A stretch of 33,737 bases of DNA from Pseudomonadota bacterium (GTDB lineage Bacteria > Pseudomonadota > Alphaproteobacteria > Rhodobacterales > Rhodobacteraceae), in contig JAKALB010000016.1 in NCBI GenBank assembly GCA_021813365.1, positions 1 to 33,737 of the forward strand. Direction: 5' to 3'. Below the pieces are notes generated by a model that saw only the letters and a program-made list of their open reading frames with translations, was not told the origin of the DNA and made no database searches. The translations under genes and the position numbers were made by a program. Position 1 is the first letter of the stretch, and each line of letters begins with the position of its first letter. Positions 9,077 to 18,034 of this stretch are shown here, one piece after another.

Positions 9077-10815
9077 GACACGCCCCCCGGCCCGGTCGAG
9101 CGCACGATCTCGGTGTGGTTCTTGACCATTTCGCGCAATACGGCGTCGCGCGGGCCGAAGGCGCGCCGGGTGCCGTCCTCCAGCACCATCAGCAGGTCGC
9201 ATTCCTGGATGGCGGCCGGTCGGTGGGCCATGATCATCACCGCGCGGCCCATTTCCTTCATGGAGCGGATCGCCAGGTTCAGCGCCATAGAGCCGTCGTT
9301 GTCCAGGTTCGAATTCGGCTCGTCCAGCACCAGAAGCACCGGGTCGCCATACATGGCGCGCGCCAGGCCGATGCGCTGGATCTGCCCACCCGAGAGCCGC
9401 CCACCCAGGGCGGCCACGCGGGTGTCATAGCCGTCGGGCAGCTTCAGGATCATCTCGTGCGCGGCGGCCCTTTGGGCTGCGGCCACGATGGCGGCATCGT
9501 TCCGCACGCCTTGCAGGCGGGCGATGTTCTCGGCGATGGTGCCGTCGAACAGCGTGATCCGCTGCGGCAGATAGCCGATATAGCTGCCCAGAACGTCGGG
9601 GTCGTATTGATCCAGCGTGGCCCCATCCAGCCGCACCTTGCCGCCTGCCGGCTTCCACGCGCCGATGATGGCACGGGCGAGCGTGGACTTGCCGGCACCC
9701 GATGGCCCGATGACGCCCAGGGCCTGGCCCGGCTCCAGCTTGAAATTCACCATGCGCAGCACGGCAGTGGTTTCGCCCGGCGGGACGACCGTCAGGTTCT
9801 GCGCCTCGACGATCGCGCGCGGGCGCGGCAGGGCGGTCAGATGCTGTTCGGGCGGAACCTTCGACAGCAGGTCGGCCAGGCGGGCCCGCCCTTCCTGGGC
9901 ACGGGTGATCAGCGACCACTGGCCGATGGCCTGTTCGACCGGCGCCAGCGCGCGCCCCATCAGGATGGAACTGGCGATCATCGCGCCAGAACTCAATTCG
10001 TTCTGCAGCACGAAATAGGCGCCCAGGCCCAGCATGGCCGATTGCAGGAACAGCCGGAAGGTGCGCGAGGCCGCGGTGTAGGATCCGGCCTGGTCCGACG
10101 CCGCAATGCCCTGCGCCAGGGCCACGCTGCGCGCCGTCTGCCAGCGGTCGAAGGCGGCCTGGGCCATGCCCAGGGCCTGCACGGCCTCGGCCTCCTGCTT
10201 GATGGCGTCCGACATCATCTCGGCCCGCAGCGTGGCCGCATTGGTGCGCGCCAGGGGCTCTTTCGTGGCGCGCTGGTTCAGCACGGTCAGCGCGATCAGG
10301 ATCACCCCCCCCGCGACGGACAGCCAGCCCAGCCACGGATGGAAAATGAAGATCGCGATGAAATACAGCGGCGTCCAGGGAATGTCGAACACGGCCGCCA
10401 GCACGGGCGAGGACCACAGCCGCTGGATCGATTCCAGATCGCGCTGTGCGGCCGTGGCGGCAAGGTCGCCCGGCGCCACCGACAATCGCCGCAGGGCCGC
10501 CGAAAACACCCTGCGGTCCAGCCGTTCCTGCATTCGCGCGCCGATTCTGGCCATGACCCGGCTGCGGGAATGGTCGATCAGCCCCATGGCCAGAAACAGG
10601 AAGGCCACCAGGATCGACAGCGCCAGCAACGTGTGTTCCGACCGGGCGCCCAGCACGCGGTCATAGACCTGCAGCATGTAGAGCGAACCGGTCAGGTTCA
10701 GCGCGTTGACGAAGATCGAAAAGATGAAGGCCGATACAAGAAGCGGCCGCTGCTCGCGCCGGACTGCGGCCAGTTCGGCCTCTCCGCGCCTGACCTCAAC
10801 CTGGCTCATGGCCAA
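9073..10815 (-). CDS. Type I secretion system permease/ATPase (PrtD-like ABC transporter)
   Basis: N-terminal TM domain NALNLTGSLYMLQVYDRVL; Walker A GPSGAGKST; signature LSGGQIQRIGLARA; Walker B VLLVLDEPNSNLD. No C39 peptidase domain. Confidence 0.95.
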   Translation of the reverse strand: MAMSQVEVRRGEAELAAVRREQRPLLVSAFIFSIFVNALNLTGSLYMLQVYDRVLGARSEHTLLALSILVAFLFLAMGLIDHSRSRVMARIGARMQERLDRRVFSAALRRLSVAPGDLAATAAQRDLESIQRLWSSPVLAAVFDIPWTPLYFIAIFIFHPWLGWLSVAGGVILIALTVLNQRATKEPLARTNAATLRAEMMSDAIKQEAEAVQALGMAQAAFDRWQTARSVALAQGIAASDQAGSYTAASRTFRLFLQSAMLGLGAYFVLQNELSSGAMIASSILMGRALAPVEQAIGQWSLITRAQEGRARLADLLSKVPPEQHLTALPRPRAIVEAQNLTVVPPGETTAVLRMVNFKLEPGQALGVIGPSGAGKSTLARAIIGAWKPAGGKVRLDGATLDQYDPDVLGSYIGYLPQRITLFDGTIAENIARLQGVRNDAAIVAAAQRAAAHEMILKLPDGYDTRVAALGGRLSGGQIQRIGLARAMYGDPVLLVLDEPNSNLDNDGSMALNLAIRSMKEMGRAVMIMAHRPAAIQECDLLMVLEDGTRRAFGPRDAVLREMVKNHTEIVRSTGPGGVS

Positions 10816-10958
10816 AACCCTTGTGCCTGCCCGATCTCGGCGCGTTTTCTCTGGTCATGCTGCATCCGGCGCTTCGGGTCGTTGCCTTGCCTCGCCCGGC
10901 AGCATATGGGAGGAAGGCCCGACGCGAAAGCGCCTCGTCGCCCTTTGCCGGAATATCC

Positions 10959-11726
10959 ATGTCGATTATCGTGAATATGGTCAAATCTCGTTTCCAGCCC
11001 GTGAACGCAGGTCTGGCAAGCCTGTTCCTTGCCTCGGCCCTGACGCTGGCCGCCTGCGGCCCGGCGCCGGCGCCCGAAGGGATCTACGATCCGCGCGAGG
11101 CGCAGAACCGCGGCTTCCATGACTTCAACGTCGATCTCGACAGGCACATCCTGCGGCCCGCCGGTCAGGCCTATGTGAAGATCGTACCGCAGCCCGTGGC
11201 GGTCGGGGTGTCGAACTTTGCCGACAACCTGGATCTGCCGGGCGAGGTGGTGAATGACCTGTTGCAGCTGCAACTGGGCCACGGCGTGCAGAACACGCTG
11301 CGCTTTGCGATCAACACCACGATCGGCATCGGAGGGCTGTTCGACCCGGCCACGAAGCTGGGCATTCCGGAAGAGCCCACCGACTTCGGCGAGACGCTGC
11401 ATGTCTGGGGCATGCCGGAAGGCGCCTATATCGAAATGCCCGTGATCGGGCCCACCACCGACCGCGACCTGCTGGGCACCGTGGTGGACCTGGCGATGAA
11501 TCCCGTGCGGCTGCTGGTGCCAGGCAACGGGACCAATGCCAGCATCCTGGCCAAGCTGGCTGCAAGGATTGGTGATCGCGGACGCTATTCCGAAACCGTC
11601 GATTCGATCCTATATGACAGTGCGGATGGCTATGCCCAGGCGCGGATCCTGTATCTGCAGAATCGCCGCTTTGAACTGGGCCAGACCACAGGCAGTGATA
11701 GCGTCGAGGATCCCTATGCCGAGTGA
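10959..11726 (+). CDS. mlaA: MlaA (VacJ) family lipoprotein
   Basis: Lipobox LTLAACG; YDPREAQNRGFHDFNVDLDR, VGVSNFADNLDLPGEVVNDLLQ, ETLHVWGMPEGAYIEMPVIGPTTDRD. Start at ATG 10959 or 10977. Confidence 0.93.
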   Translation: MSIIVNMVKSRFQPVNAGLASLFLASALTLAACGPAPAPEGIYDPREAQNRGFHDFNVDLDRHILRPAGQAYVKIVPQPVAVGVSNFADNLDLPGEVVNDLLQLQLGHGVQNTLRFAINTTIGIGGLFDPATKLGIPEEPTDFGETLHVWGMPEGAYIEMPVIGPTTDRDLLGTVVDLAMNPVRLLVPGNGTNASILAKLAARIGDRGRYSETVDSILYDSADGYAQARILYLQNRRFELGQTTGSDSVEDPYAE

Positions 11727-12327
11727 CCCGTTGTTCCTGACCCGCCGCGCGTTTGGCGCGGGCCTTGCCGCCGGAGCCGGCTTTCTTGCCATGGCCCTGC
11801 CGGTGCGCGCGCTGACGGTCGACCAGGCCAGGGCACTGATCGACAAGGTCGTGGCCGAGGTGAATGCCATCATCAGCTCGGGCGCCTCCGAAGCGCAGAT
11901 GCTGGATGCCTTCGAAAAGGTCTTTGCCACCTATGCCGATGTGCCGGTGGTGGGCCGCAAGGCGCTCGGGCCGGCCTATGGCACGGCCACCCCGGCGCAG
12001 CAGGCCGCTTTCACCAAGGCCTTTCAGGGCTATATCAGCCGGAAGTACGGCCGCCGCTTCCGCGAGTTCATCGGCGGCAGGATCGAGGTCAAGGGTGCCC
12101 GGCCGGTGAAAAGCTTCTACGAAGTGGATTCGACGGTCTACCTGCAGGGCGAGGCACCGTTCCAGGTGCTGTGGGACGTGTCCGACAAATCCGGCCGCCT
12201 GCTGTTTTTCAACCTCATCATCGAGGGCGTGGACATGATGATCTCGGAACGGACCGAAGTTCAGTCCATGCTGGACCAGAATGGTGGCGACATCGACAAG
12301 CTGATCGCCGCCCTGAACGCGGCCTGA
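11716..12327 (+). CDS. mlaC: MlaC/Ttg2D-type phospholipid-binding ABC transporter protein
   Basis: MPSDPLFLTRRAFGAGLAAGAGFLAMALPVRAL (RR signal), YISRKYGRRFREFIGGRIEV, VLWDVSDKSGRLLFFNLIIEGVDMMISERTEVQSML. ATG 11716 overlaps the end of mlaA by 11 bp. Confidence 0.9.
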   Translation: MPSDPLFLTRRAFGAGLAAGAGFLAMALPVRALTVDQARALIDKVVAEVNAIISSGASEAQMLDAFEKVFATYADVPVVGRKALGPAYGTATPAQQAAFTKAFQGYISRKYGRRFREFIGGRIEVKGARPVKSFYEVDSTVYLQGEAPFQVLWDVSDKSGRLLFFNLIIEGVDMMISERTEVQSMLDQNGGDIDKLIAALNAA

Positions 12328-12449
12328 CCCGAATTTGCCCTGCGCCAGGTGCCGGAGGTCGGGATCCTGGTGCGCGGGCATCGCGCATCCTGCGCATCCG
12401 CCCGCCGGGCCGTGGCAGCATCGGGAGGAGCATCGGGCCTTTGCGGCGC

Positions 12450-13733
12450 TCAGCCGTTTTCGCGCAACACCGATCCGGCCAGATACAGCGAGCCGCAGAT
12501 CAGCACGCGGGCCTCAGGCGCCTGGGCGACGATCGTGGCCAGCGCCTCGGCCACCGAAGGCGCGGTCACGGCATCCAGGCCGGCAGACAGAGCGGCATCG
12601 CGGGTCGCCTCGGCCGGAAGGGTGTTCGCCTCGCCGGGGATCGACACGGCGTAAAGCCGCGTGACCTGGCCGGCCAGCGGCCGCATGTAGCCGGCCACGT
12701 CCTTGGTGTTCAACATGCCGCAGATCAGATGTGTCGGGCGTTTCGGCATCCGGGCCAGGGTTGCGGCCACCGCCTCGCCACCGGCGGGGTTGTGCCCGCC
12801 GTCCAGCCAAAGCTCCACGCCCGGCGCGGCTTCGGGCAGGGGGCCACGGCGCAGGCGCTGCATGCGGGCGGGCCATTCGGCGCGGGTCACGGCGGCCTCG
12901 CAAGCGTCATGCCCCTTGCCCAGGTGGCGCAGGGCGGCCACGGCGGCGCCGGCATTCTGGATCTGGTGCGGGCCCAGCAGGTTGGGCAGGGGCAGGTCCA
13001 GCAGGCCGTTTTCATCCTGAAACACCATGCGGCCACGCTCTTCCCAGGCGTCCCATTGCCGCCCGAAGGCCAGCACCGGCGCGCCCTTCCCGCGGGCCTG
13101 TGCCTCGATCACATGCAGACCCTCGGCCGTCTGCGGGCCGACCACGACCGGCACACCCGGCTTGATGATCCCGGCCTTTTCGCCGGCTATCGCGGCGACC
13201 GTGTCGCCCAGATATTGCTGGTGATCCAGGCTGACCGGAGTGATGATGCACAGCGCCGGGCGGTCGACCACATTCGTGGCATCCAGACGGCCCCCCAGGC
13301 CCACCTCCAGCAAGGTCCAGTCCGCCGGAGTGCGCGAAAAGGCCAGGAAGGCCGCGCAGGTGGTGATTTCGAAGAAGGTGATCTCGCCCGGGCCATTCGC
13401 TTCAAGGCATTCGTCCAGCAACTCGGACAGAAAATCCTCGGAAATCAGCTGGCCCGCCAGGCGGATTCGTTCGTGGAACCGCGCCAGGTGGGGCGAGGTA
13501 TAGGCGTGGACCTTCTCGCCACAGGCCTCCAGCCCGGCGCGGATCATCGCCTGGGTCGAGCCCTTGCCGTTGGTGCCGGCGATATGGATCACCGGGGGCA
13601 GAGAATGTTCGGGGTGCTGCAATTCGCCCAGCAGGCGTTCGACCCGCCCCAGTGTCAGGTCGATGATCTTGGGATGCAGCGTCATCATCCGCTGCAGCAG
13701 GCGGTCGGACGAGGTCATGTCGGACGGCGTCAT
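12450..13733 (-). CDS. folC: Bifunctional folylpolyglutamate synthase/dihydrofolate synthase
   Basis: VIHIAGTNGKGSTQAMI, YTSPHLARFHERIRL, FFEITTCAAFLAF, LLEVGLGGRLDATNVV, LDGGHNPAGG. Confidence 0.95.
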   Translation of the reverse strand: MTPSDMTSSDRLLQRMMTLHPKIIDLTLGRVERLLGELQHPEHSLPPVIHIAGTNGKGSTQAMIRAGLEACGEKVHAYTSPHLARFHERIRLAGQLISEDFLSELLDECLEANGPGEITFFEITTCAAFLAFSRTPADWTLLEVGLGGRLDATNVVDRPALCIITPVSLDHQQYLGDTVAAIAGEKAGIIKPGVPVVVGPQTAEGLHVIEAQARGKGAPVLAFGRQWDAWEERGRMVFQDENGLLDLPLPNLLGPHQIQNAGAAVAALRHLGKGHDACEAAVTRAEWPARMQRLRRGPLPEAAPGVELWLDGGHNPAGGEAVAATLARMPKRPTHLICGMLNTKDVAGYMRPLAGQVTRLYAVSIPGEANTLPAEATRDAALSAGLDAVTAPSVAEALATIVAQAPEARVLICGSLYLAGSVLRENG

Positions 13734-13734
13734 G

Positions 13735-14622
13735 TCAGGCCGCGGGGGCGGGCAGGTCGCCTTTCACGGCGGGGGGCAGGCCGGACAGCATCCGCAGGAT
13801 CGTGACCAGTTCGTCGCGCAATTGTTTGCGCGGCACGACACGGTCCAGCATGCCGTGATCCAGCAGATATTCGGCGCGCTGGAAGCCCTCGGGCAGCTTT
13901 TCGCGGATGGTCTGTTCGATGACGCGCGAGCCGGCAAAGCAGATCAGCGCGTTGGGCTCGGCAATCTGCACATCGCCCAGCATCGCATAGCTGGCAGTGA
14001 CGCCGCCGGTGGTGGGATGGGTCAGCACGACGACATAGGGCAGGCCCGCCTCTTTCAGCATCTGCACGGCGATCGTGGTGCGCGGCATCTGCATCAGCGA
14101 CAGGATGCCTTCCTGCATGCGCGCGCCGCCCGCGGCGGAAAACAGCACCATCGGGCGGCGGTGCTTCACCGCGGTCTGGGCGGCGGCGATGATCGCATTG
14201 CCGACATACATGCCCATCGACCCGGCCATGAAGCTGAAATCCTGCGCCACGGCCACGACCGGCGTGCGCTGGATGTCGCCTTCGGCCACCAGCACCGCCT
14301 CTTTTTCGCCGCTCGCCTTCTGCGCCGCCTTCAGACGATCGGGGTATTTCTTCTGGTCGCGGAAATGCAGCGGGTCGACCGTGGCCTCGGGCACCTTCAC
14401 CTCGGTGAAGACGCCGCCGTCGAACAGCGCGTTGAAGCGTTTGCGCGGGCTGATCGCCATGTGATGCTGGCAATTCGTGCAGACGTTCAGGTTTTCGGCC
14501 ATTTCCCGATGGAACAGCATGGTCCCGCATTCCGGGCACTTGGTCCACAGATTGTCGGGCACTTCGCGCCGCGAGAAGAGCGAGTTTATCTTCGGGCGGA
14601 CGTAGTTGGTTATCCAGTTCAT
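13735..14622 (-). CDS. accD: Acetyl-CoA carboxylase carboxyltransferase subunit beta
   Basis: Zinc-ribbon CPECGTMLFHREMAENLNVCTNCQHHM; LFSAAGGARMQEGILSLMQMPRT; LTHPTTGGVTASYAMLGD. Confidence 0.97.
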   Translation of the reverse strand: MNWITNYVRPKINSLFSRREVPDNLWTKCPECGTMLFHREMAENLNVCTNCQHHMAISPRKRFNALFDGGVFTEVKVPEATVDPLHFRDQKKYPDRLKAAQKASGEKEAVLVAEGDIQRTPVVAVAQDFSFMAGSMGMYVGNAIIAAAQTAVKHRRPMVLFSAAGGARMQEGILSLMQMPRTTIAVQMLKEAGLPYVVVLTHPTTGGVTASYAMLGDVQIAEPNALICFAGSRVIEQTIREKLPEGFQRAEYLLDHGMLDRVVPRKQLRDELVTILRMLSGLPPAVKGDLPAPAA

Positions 14623-14727
14623 GCCGGGCTGGCCTTCAGGTTGGGTCGCGTGCCGTTGGCTTCAGATAGGCCGCGAAGGCGCGAATTGCAATCGGGGCGG
14701 GGGCGGGCGGCGGTGGGGGCGGCGGTG

Positions 14728-15621
14728 TCAGACCCGCAGGATCAGCCGCGCCACCAGCCATGCGACAACGATGCCCAGCAGATCGATGGCCATGTAGGGC
14801 AGGCCGTCCCAGGGCCGCATCGGGTTCAGCACCAGGTTGAACAGCGCCAGCCCGTCCATCCGGCCATAGAGCCCCACCAGCAGCAATCCGCTGATGTTCG
14901 ATGCCATGTGCATCCCGATCGCGGGGCCCAGCGTGCCGGTCCGCGCGGTGATGTCGGCGGCGGCCAGGCCGAACAGCATCGCGGTGCTGCCGGTCCAGAG
15001 CATCTGGGGCAGGTCATCCGTCGGGTCGATGTGCAAGAGCGCGAACAGCACCGAGGGCGCAACCATCCAGGCCAGGCGCGACCGGCTTTGCACTGCCATC
15101 TGTTGCAGCAGATAGCCGCGGAACAGCGCCTCTTCCGTGGCCGACTGCACCAGGATGCCGATCAGGGCGGGCATCAGCCAGGGCAATTGCTGGCCCAGGC
15201 TCAGGTGGCTGCCCACCTGGGGCGACAAGGCCTGGATCGGCAGCAGCACCGCCTGCACCGCCAGAACGCCGCCGCCGACCCGGAACAGGGTGTGACGGGT
15301 CAGCCGGGCCGGGCCGAACAGGCTGATCCAGCTGCGGTCATGCAGGACGCGGATCGCCAGCGCCAGGCCAAAGGCAAGTGGAATGAAGCTGGCCAGGATG
15401 CCAATCACGCCGATTTCGGTGCGTCCGCCCTCCATCGCGCGCAGGATCGCCGCCGACCAGAACGGACCCGTCAGCAGGTGCAGGACCAGGAGGCTGGACT
15501 GCATCAGGATGCCGAAGGCGATGCCGCCCACGACCAATGTGGCCAGGACCCGCCAGAGTTCGGGCCGGGCGCGGGCGGGGGCAGCGAACCGGGTCAGGGC
15601 AGGAAAGGGATCTTGCGGCAT
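14728..15621 (-). CDS. CPBP family intramembrane glutamic endopeptidase
   Basis: Multiple TM segments; SATEEALFRGYLLQQM (EExxxR) and HIDPTDDLPQM motif. Confidence 0.85.
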   Translation of the reverse strand: MPQDPFPALTRFAAPARARPELWRVLATLVVGGIAFGILMQSSLLVLHLLTGPFWSAAILRAMEGGRTEIGVIGILASFIPLAFGLALAIRVLHDRSWISLFGPARLTRHTLFRVGGGVLAVQAVLLPIQALSPQVGSHLSLGQQLPWLMPALIGILVQSATEEALFRGYLLQQMAVQSRSRLAWMVAPSVLFALLHIDPTDDLPQMLWTGSTAMLFGLAAADITARTGTLGPAIGMHMASNISGLLLVGLYGRMDGLALFNLVLNPMRPWDGLPYMAIDLLGIVVAWLVARLILRV

Positions 15622-15748
15622 GGCGCAGTGCTAACCATGCATCAAGGCGGTTGCAATCTCTGTCCGCGCGCGACAGGCCGCTGGACGCAGGCGGGCGGGC
15701 GCACTAGGCATGGGGTCGGTCCCCGCCTTTCCTGCCCTTTCTGCCCGG

Positions 15749-16438
15749 ATGTTGCCGCTGCCCCTGTCCCATCGCGCCATCGGTTTTCGCGTCGCGCTGA
15801 GCGCGGGCCTACTCTTGGCGGTATCGGCCTGCGCCACGCTGGACGGACTGATGGGCGCGGCCCGGGTTCCGGTTCTGGACGGGGCGGTGACGGTCGCCGC
15901 GCCCTCGGGCTATTGCGTCGGGCCGGGCACGGTCGAGGAAAGCCAGGATACTGCGGTCGTGCTGATCGGCCGTTGCCTGGCCACCGGGCTGGTGGCGCCC
16001 GCCGTGATCACCGTGTCGGTCGGCGCGGCGGGATCCTCGGGTGTGCTGGTTGCCGGGGCCGAGGCGCTGGCGGATTTCTTTGCCACATCCGAGGGGCGGG
16101 CGTTGCTGGCCCGGTCGGGTCGGCCGCAGGATGTCAGCGTGATCGAGACCAGGGCCCAGGGCGATGTCTTCCTGATGCACCTGCAGGATATCGAGGCCGG
16201 GGATTACTGGCGCGCGATCCTGGGGCTGAACGGGCGGCTGATCACCGTTTCGGCCCAGGGCACCGGCAGGGTGGTGCTGGCCTCGACGGCCAGCCTGAAA
16301 GCCGTGACCCACACGCTGCAGGCAATGCAGGCGGCCAACCCGGCGGTCGTCGCGGCTGTGGTGCCGCCGATCTTGCCGGAAGGCGCGACGCAGCGACCGC
16401 CGGGCCGGCCGGCTGCCGGATGGAGCGGGTCGCGATGA
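15749..16438 (+). CDS. Predicted lipoprotein of unknown function
   Basis: From ATG 15749: MLPLPLSHRAIGFRVALSAGLLLAVSACATL with lipobox VSAC; 229-aa ORF with coding-like codon use. The alternative start 15710 is less likely. Confidence 0.75.
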   Translation: MLPLPLSHRAIGFRVALSAGLLLAVSACATLDGLMGAARVPVLDGAVTVAAPSGYCVGPGTVEESQDTAVVLIGRCLATGLVAPAVITVSVGAAGSSGVLVAGAEALADFFATSEGRALLARSGRPQDVSVIETRAQGDVFLMHLQDIEAGDYWRAILGLNGRLITVSAQGTGRVVLASTASLKAVTHTLQAMQAANPAVVAAVVPPILPEGATQRPPGRPAAGWSGSR

Positions 16439-16526
16439 CCTCTTTACCTTTTCCAGCTATTGAACGAATCGTTTCCATTGACGCAACAAACGCAGGTTGG
16501 GGCGGCAGTTCCGCAAGAGGGTCGCA

Positions 16527-17300
16527 ATGGCTTTGGGTCTGAGGCAGTGGTTGGACGGCGTGGCGCAGCGTGCCAGCCTGCGCCGCTGGACCCGCGCGGC
16601 CGAATCCGCCCGAACCGCCGAACTGGAAGACCTGCGCCATATCCGTGCGCAGGCGCGCAGCCTGCGCCGGGTGCTGGACCAGGTGATCCACGAAGGCGAC
16701 CACCGGCTGGCGCTGCCGGTCATCGGCCCCAACCCGATCCGCCGGCCGATGGGCACCGACTGGGCCTGGCGCCCTGAGCTGTGGCGCGGCCCGATCGCGG
16801 TGCCCGGCCAGAGTTCGGTTCAGGCCAAGACCGAGGTCTGCCCCGGCGCCACGATCTTTCACGACTGCCTTCGGTCGGAACTGACCTTCCGCCAGATCCG
16901 CAACACCCGATCCACCGACATTGCACCCTTCGGCTTTCGGATGGACGTGTTCCGCTTCGACGGGTCGTTCCTGAGCCTGGTGCTGGAATTGCCGGACGAG
17001 GCGGCGCAGGGGCTGAAGCTGCGACATGTGCTGCGGCTGGATGTTGTCGTGGAAATGGAAAAGCCGCTGGAAATCTTCGCCCGGCTGAACATCAAGCATG
17101 GGCCGAACGTCGAGCAGATCGTGCGCGAACTGCCGCTGAACCAGGAAGAAGTGATGGTCGAATTCGACCTGGCCTATTCCAAGATGAATGAAAAGCGGGT
17201 GGAGAGGCTGTGGGTCGATCTGATCTTCGAAGGGCCCGAGATGAACCAGATCATCCTGCACGACGTGACCTTCATCCGTCGTCCGCGTTCGGAATTGTGA
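16527..17300 (+). CDS. Uncharacterised conserved protein (DUF6478-like)
   Basis: MALGLRQWLDGVAQRASLRRWTRAAESARTAELEDLRHIRAQARSLRRVLDQVIHEG..; SD-like agaggg upstream of ATG 16527. Family assignment from memory of rhodobacteral annotations. Confidence 0.8.
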   Translation: MALGLRQWLDGVAQRASLRRWTRAAESARTAELEDLRHIRAQARSLRRVLDQVIHEGDHRLALPVIGPNPIRRPMGTDWAWRPELWRGPIAVPGQSSVQAKTEVCPGATIFHDCLRSELTFRQIRNTRSTDIAPFGFRMDVFRFDGSFLSLVLELPDEAAQGLKLRHVLRLDVVVEMEKPLEIFARLNIKHGPNVEQIVRELPLNQEEVMVEFDLAYSKMNEKRVERLWVDLIFEGPEMNQIILHDVTFIRRPRSEL

Positions 17301-17307
17301 GGACATC

Positions 17308-17679
17308 ATGGCCGCAATGACTCTGACCAAGACGCGCATCCGGGCCGGGGTCTGGGAAGGCGTGCTGGGCGGCGCCACGGCCCAGCCGGCGCTGGAGGTG
17401 ACGCTGCTGGAACGCCCCCTGCCCGGCGTCAGCCTCCAGCCGGTGCCGGACCGGCCCGGCCACTGGCTGGTCAAGGTGCCGATTCCGGCCGAGGCGCTGA
17501 ATGACGGCGTCCAGACCTTTCTGATCCGTGACAAGGTCGCGAATGAAACGCTGGCGCATTTCACGGTTGTCACCGGCGTGGCGCTCGAGGATGACATCCG
17601 GGCCGAGATCGACCTGCTGCGCGCCGAGCTCGACATGTTGAAACGCGCCTTCCGCCGGCATTGTCTGGAAACCGCCTGA
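17308..17679 (+). CDS. Small uncharacterised protein with C-terminal coiled-coil-like helix
   Basis: 123 aa, starts 7 nt after the preceding stop, with gaggacatc upstream; DDIRAEIDLLRAELDMLKRAFRRHCLETA C-terminus. Confidence 0.75.
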   Translation: MAAMTLTKTRIRAGVWEGVLGGATAQPALEVTLLERPLPGVSLQPVPDRPGHWLVKVPIPAEALNDGVQTFLIRDKVANETLAHFTVVTGVALEDDIRAEIDLLRAELDMLKRAFRRHCLETA

Positions 17680-17759
17680 CGCCTCGGCCGATGAATTTGC
17701 CACCGGAATCGGCGGCGCCGTGGCATCGGCCGAAATGCTGCGGGTGACAGGCTGCGAGA

Positions 17760-17793
17760 CCCAGGCTCCTGGCCGGCCAACCGGCGTCCTGGG
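17760..17793. terminator. Putative terminator hairpin
   Basis: Imperfect stem cccagg..gccgg-ccaa-ccggc..cctggg downstream of the 17679 stop. Confidence 0.3.
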
Positions 17794-18034
17794 CCCAGAT
17801 CCGGGGCGGAGCCTCGGGATCAAGGCTGTTTCGCGGCAGGCAGGAAGTTATCCAGGAATTCGCAGTCCATTGAAAATTCTGGCCTAATCCGCGACCGAAG
17901 GCGTCGGCCAGGCGTTTCTTTGCCTTCAACGATCCCCGACAATACCGCCACTGTGTCCCCGACCTGCCGCGATCCTGCCCGAATTTGCGATCAATCCTTC
18001 TCCATCAACCCGCACTGCCTGCTTGGGGAAAACA

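Noticed and set aside
13564-16542. 992-aa plus-strand ORF
   Set aside because: Antisense to folC, accD and the CPBP protease, all with clear conserved motifs. Its composition (runs of H, Q, R, G) is typical of spurious antisense ORFs in high-GC DNA.
16242-17780. 512-aa minus-strand ORF
   Set aside because: Antisense to the DUF6478-like and small coiled-coil genes, whose spacing and RBS support the plus strand.
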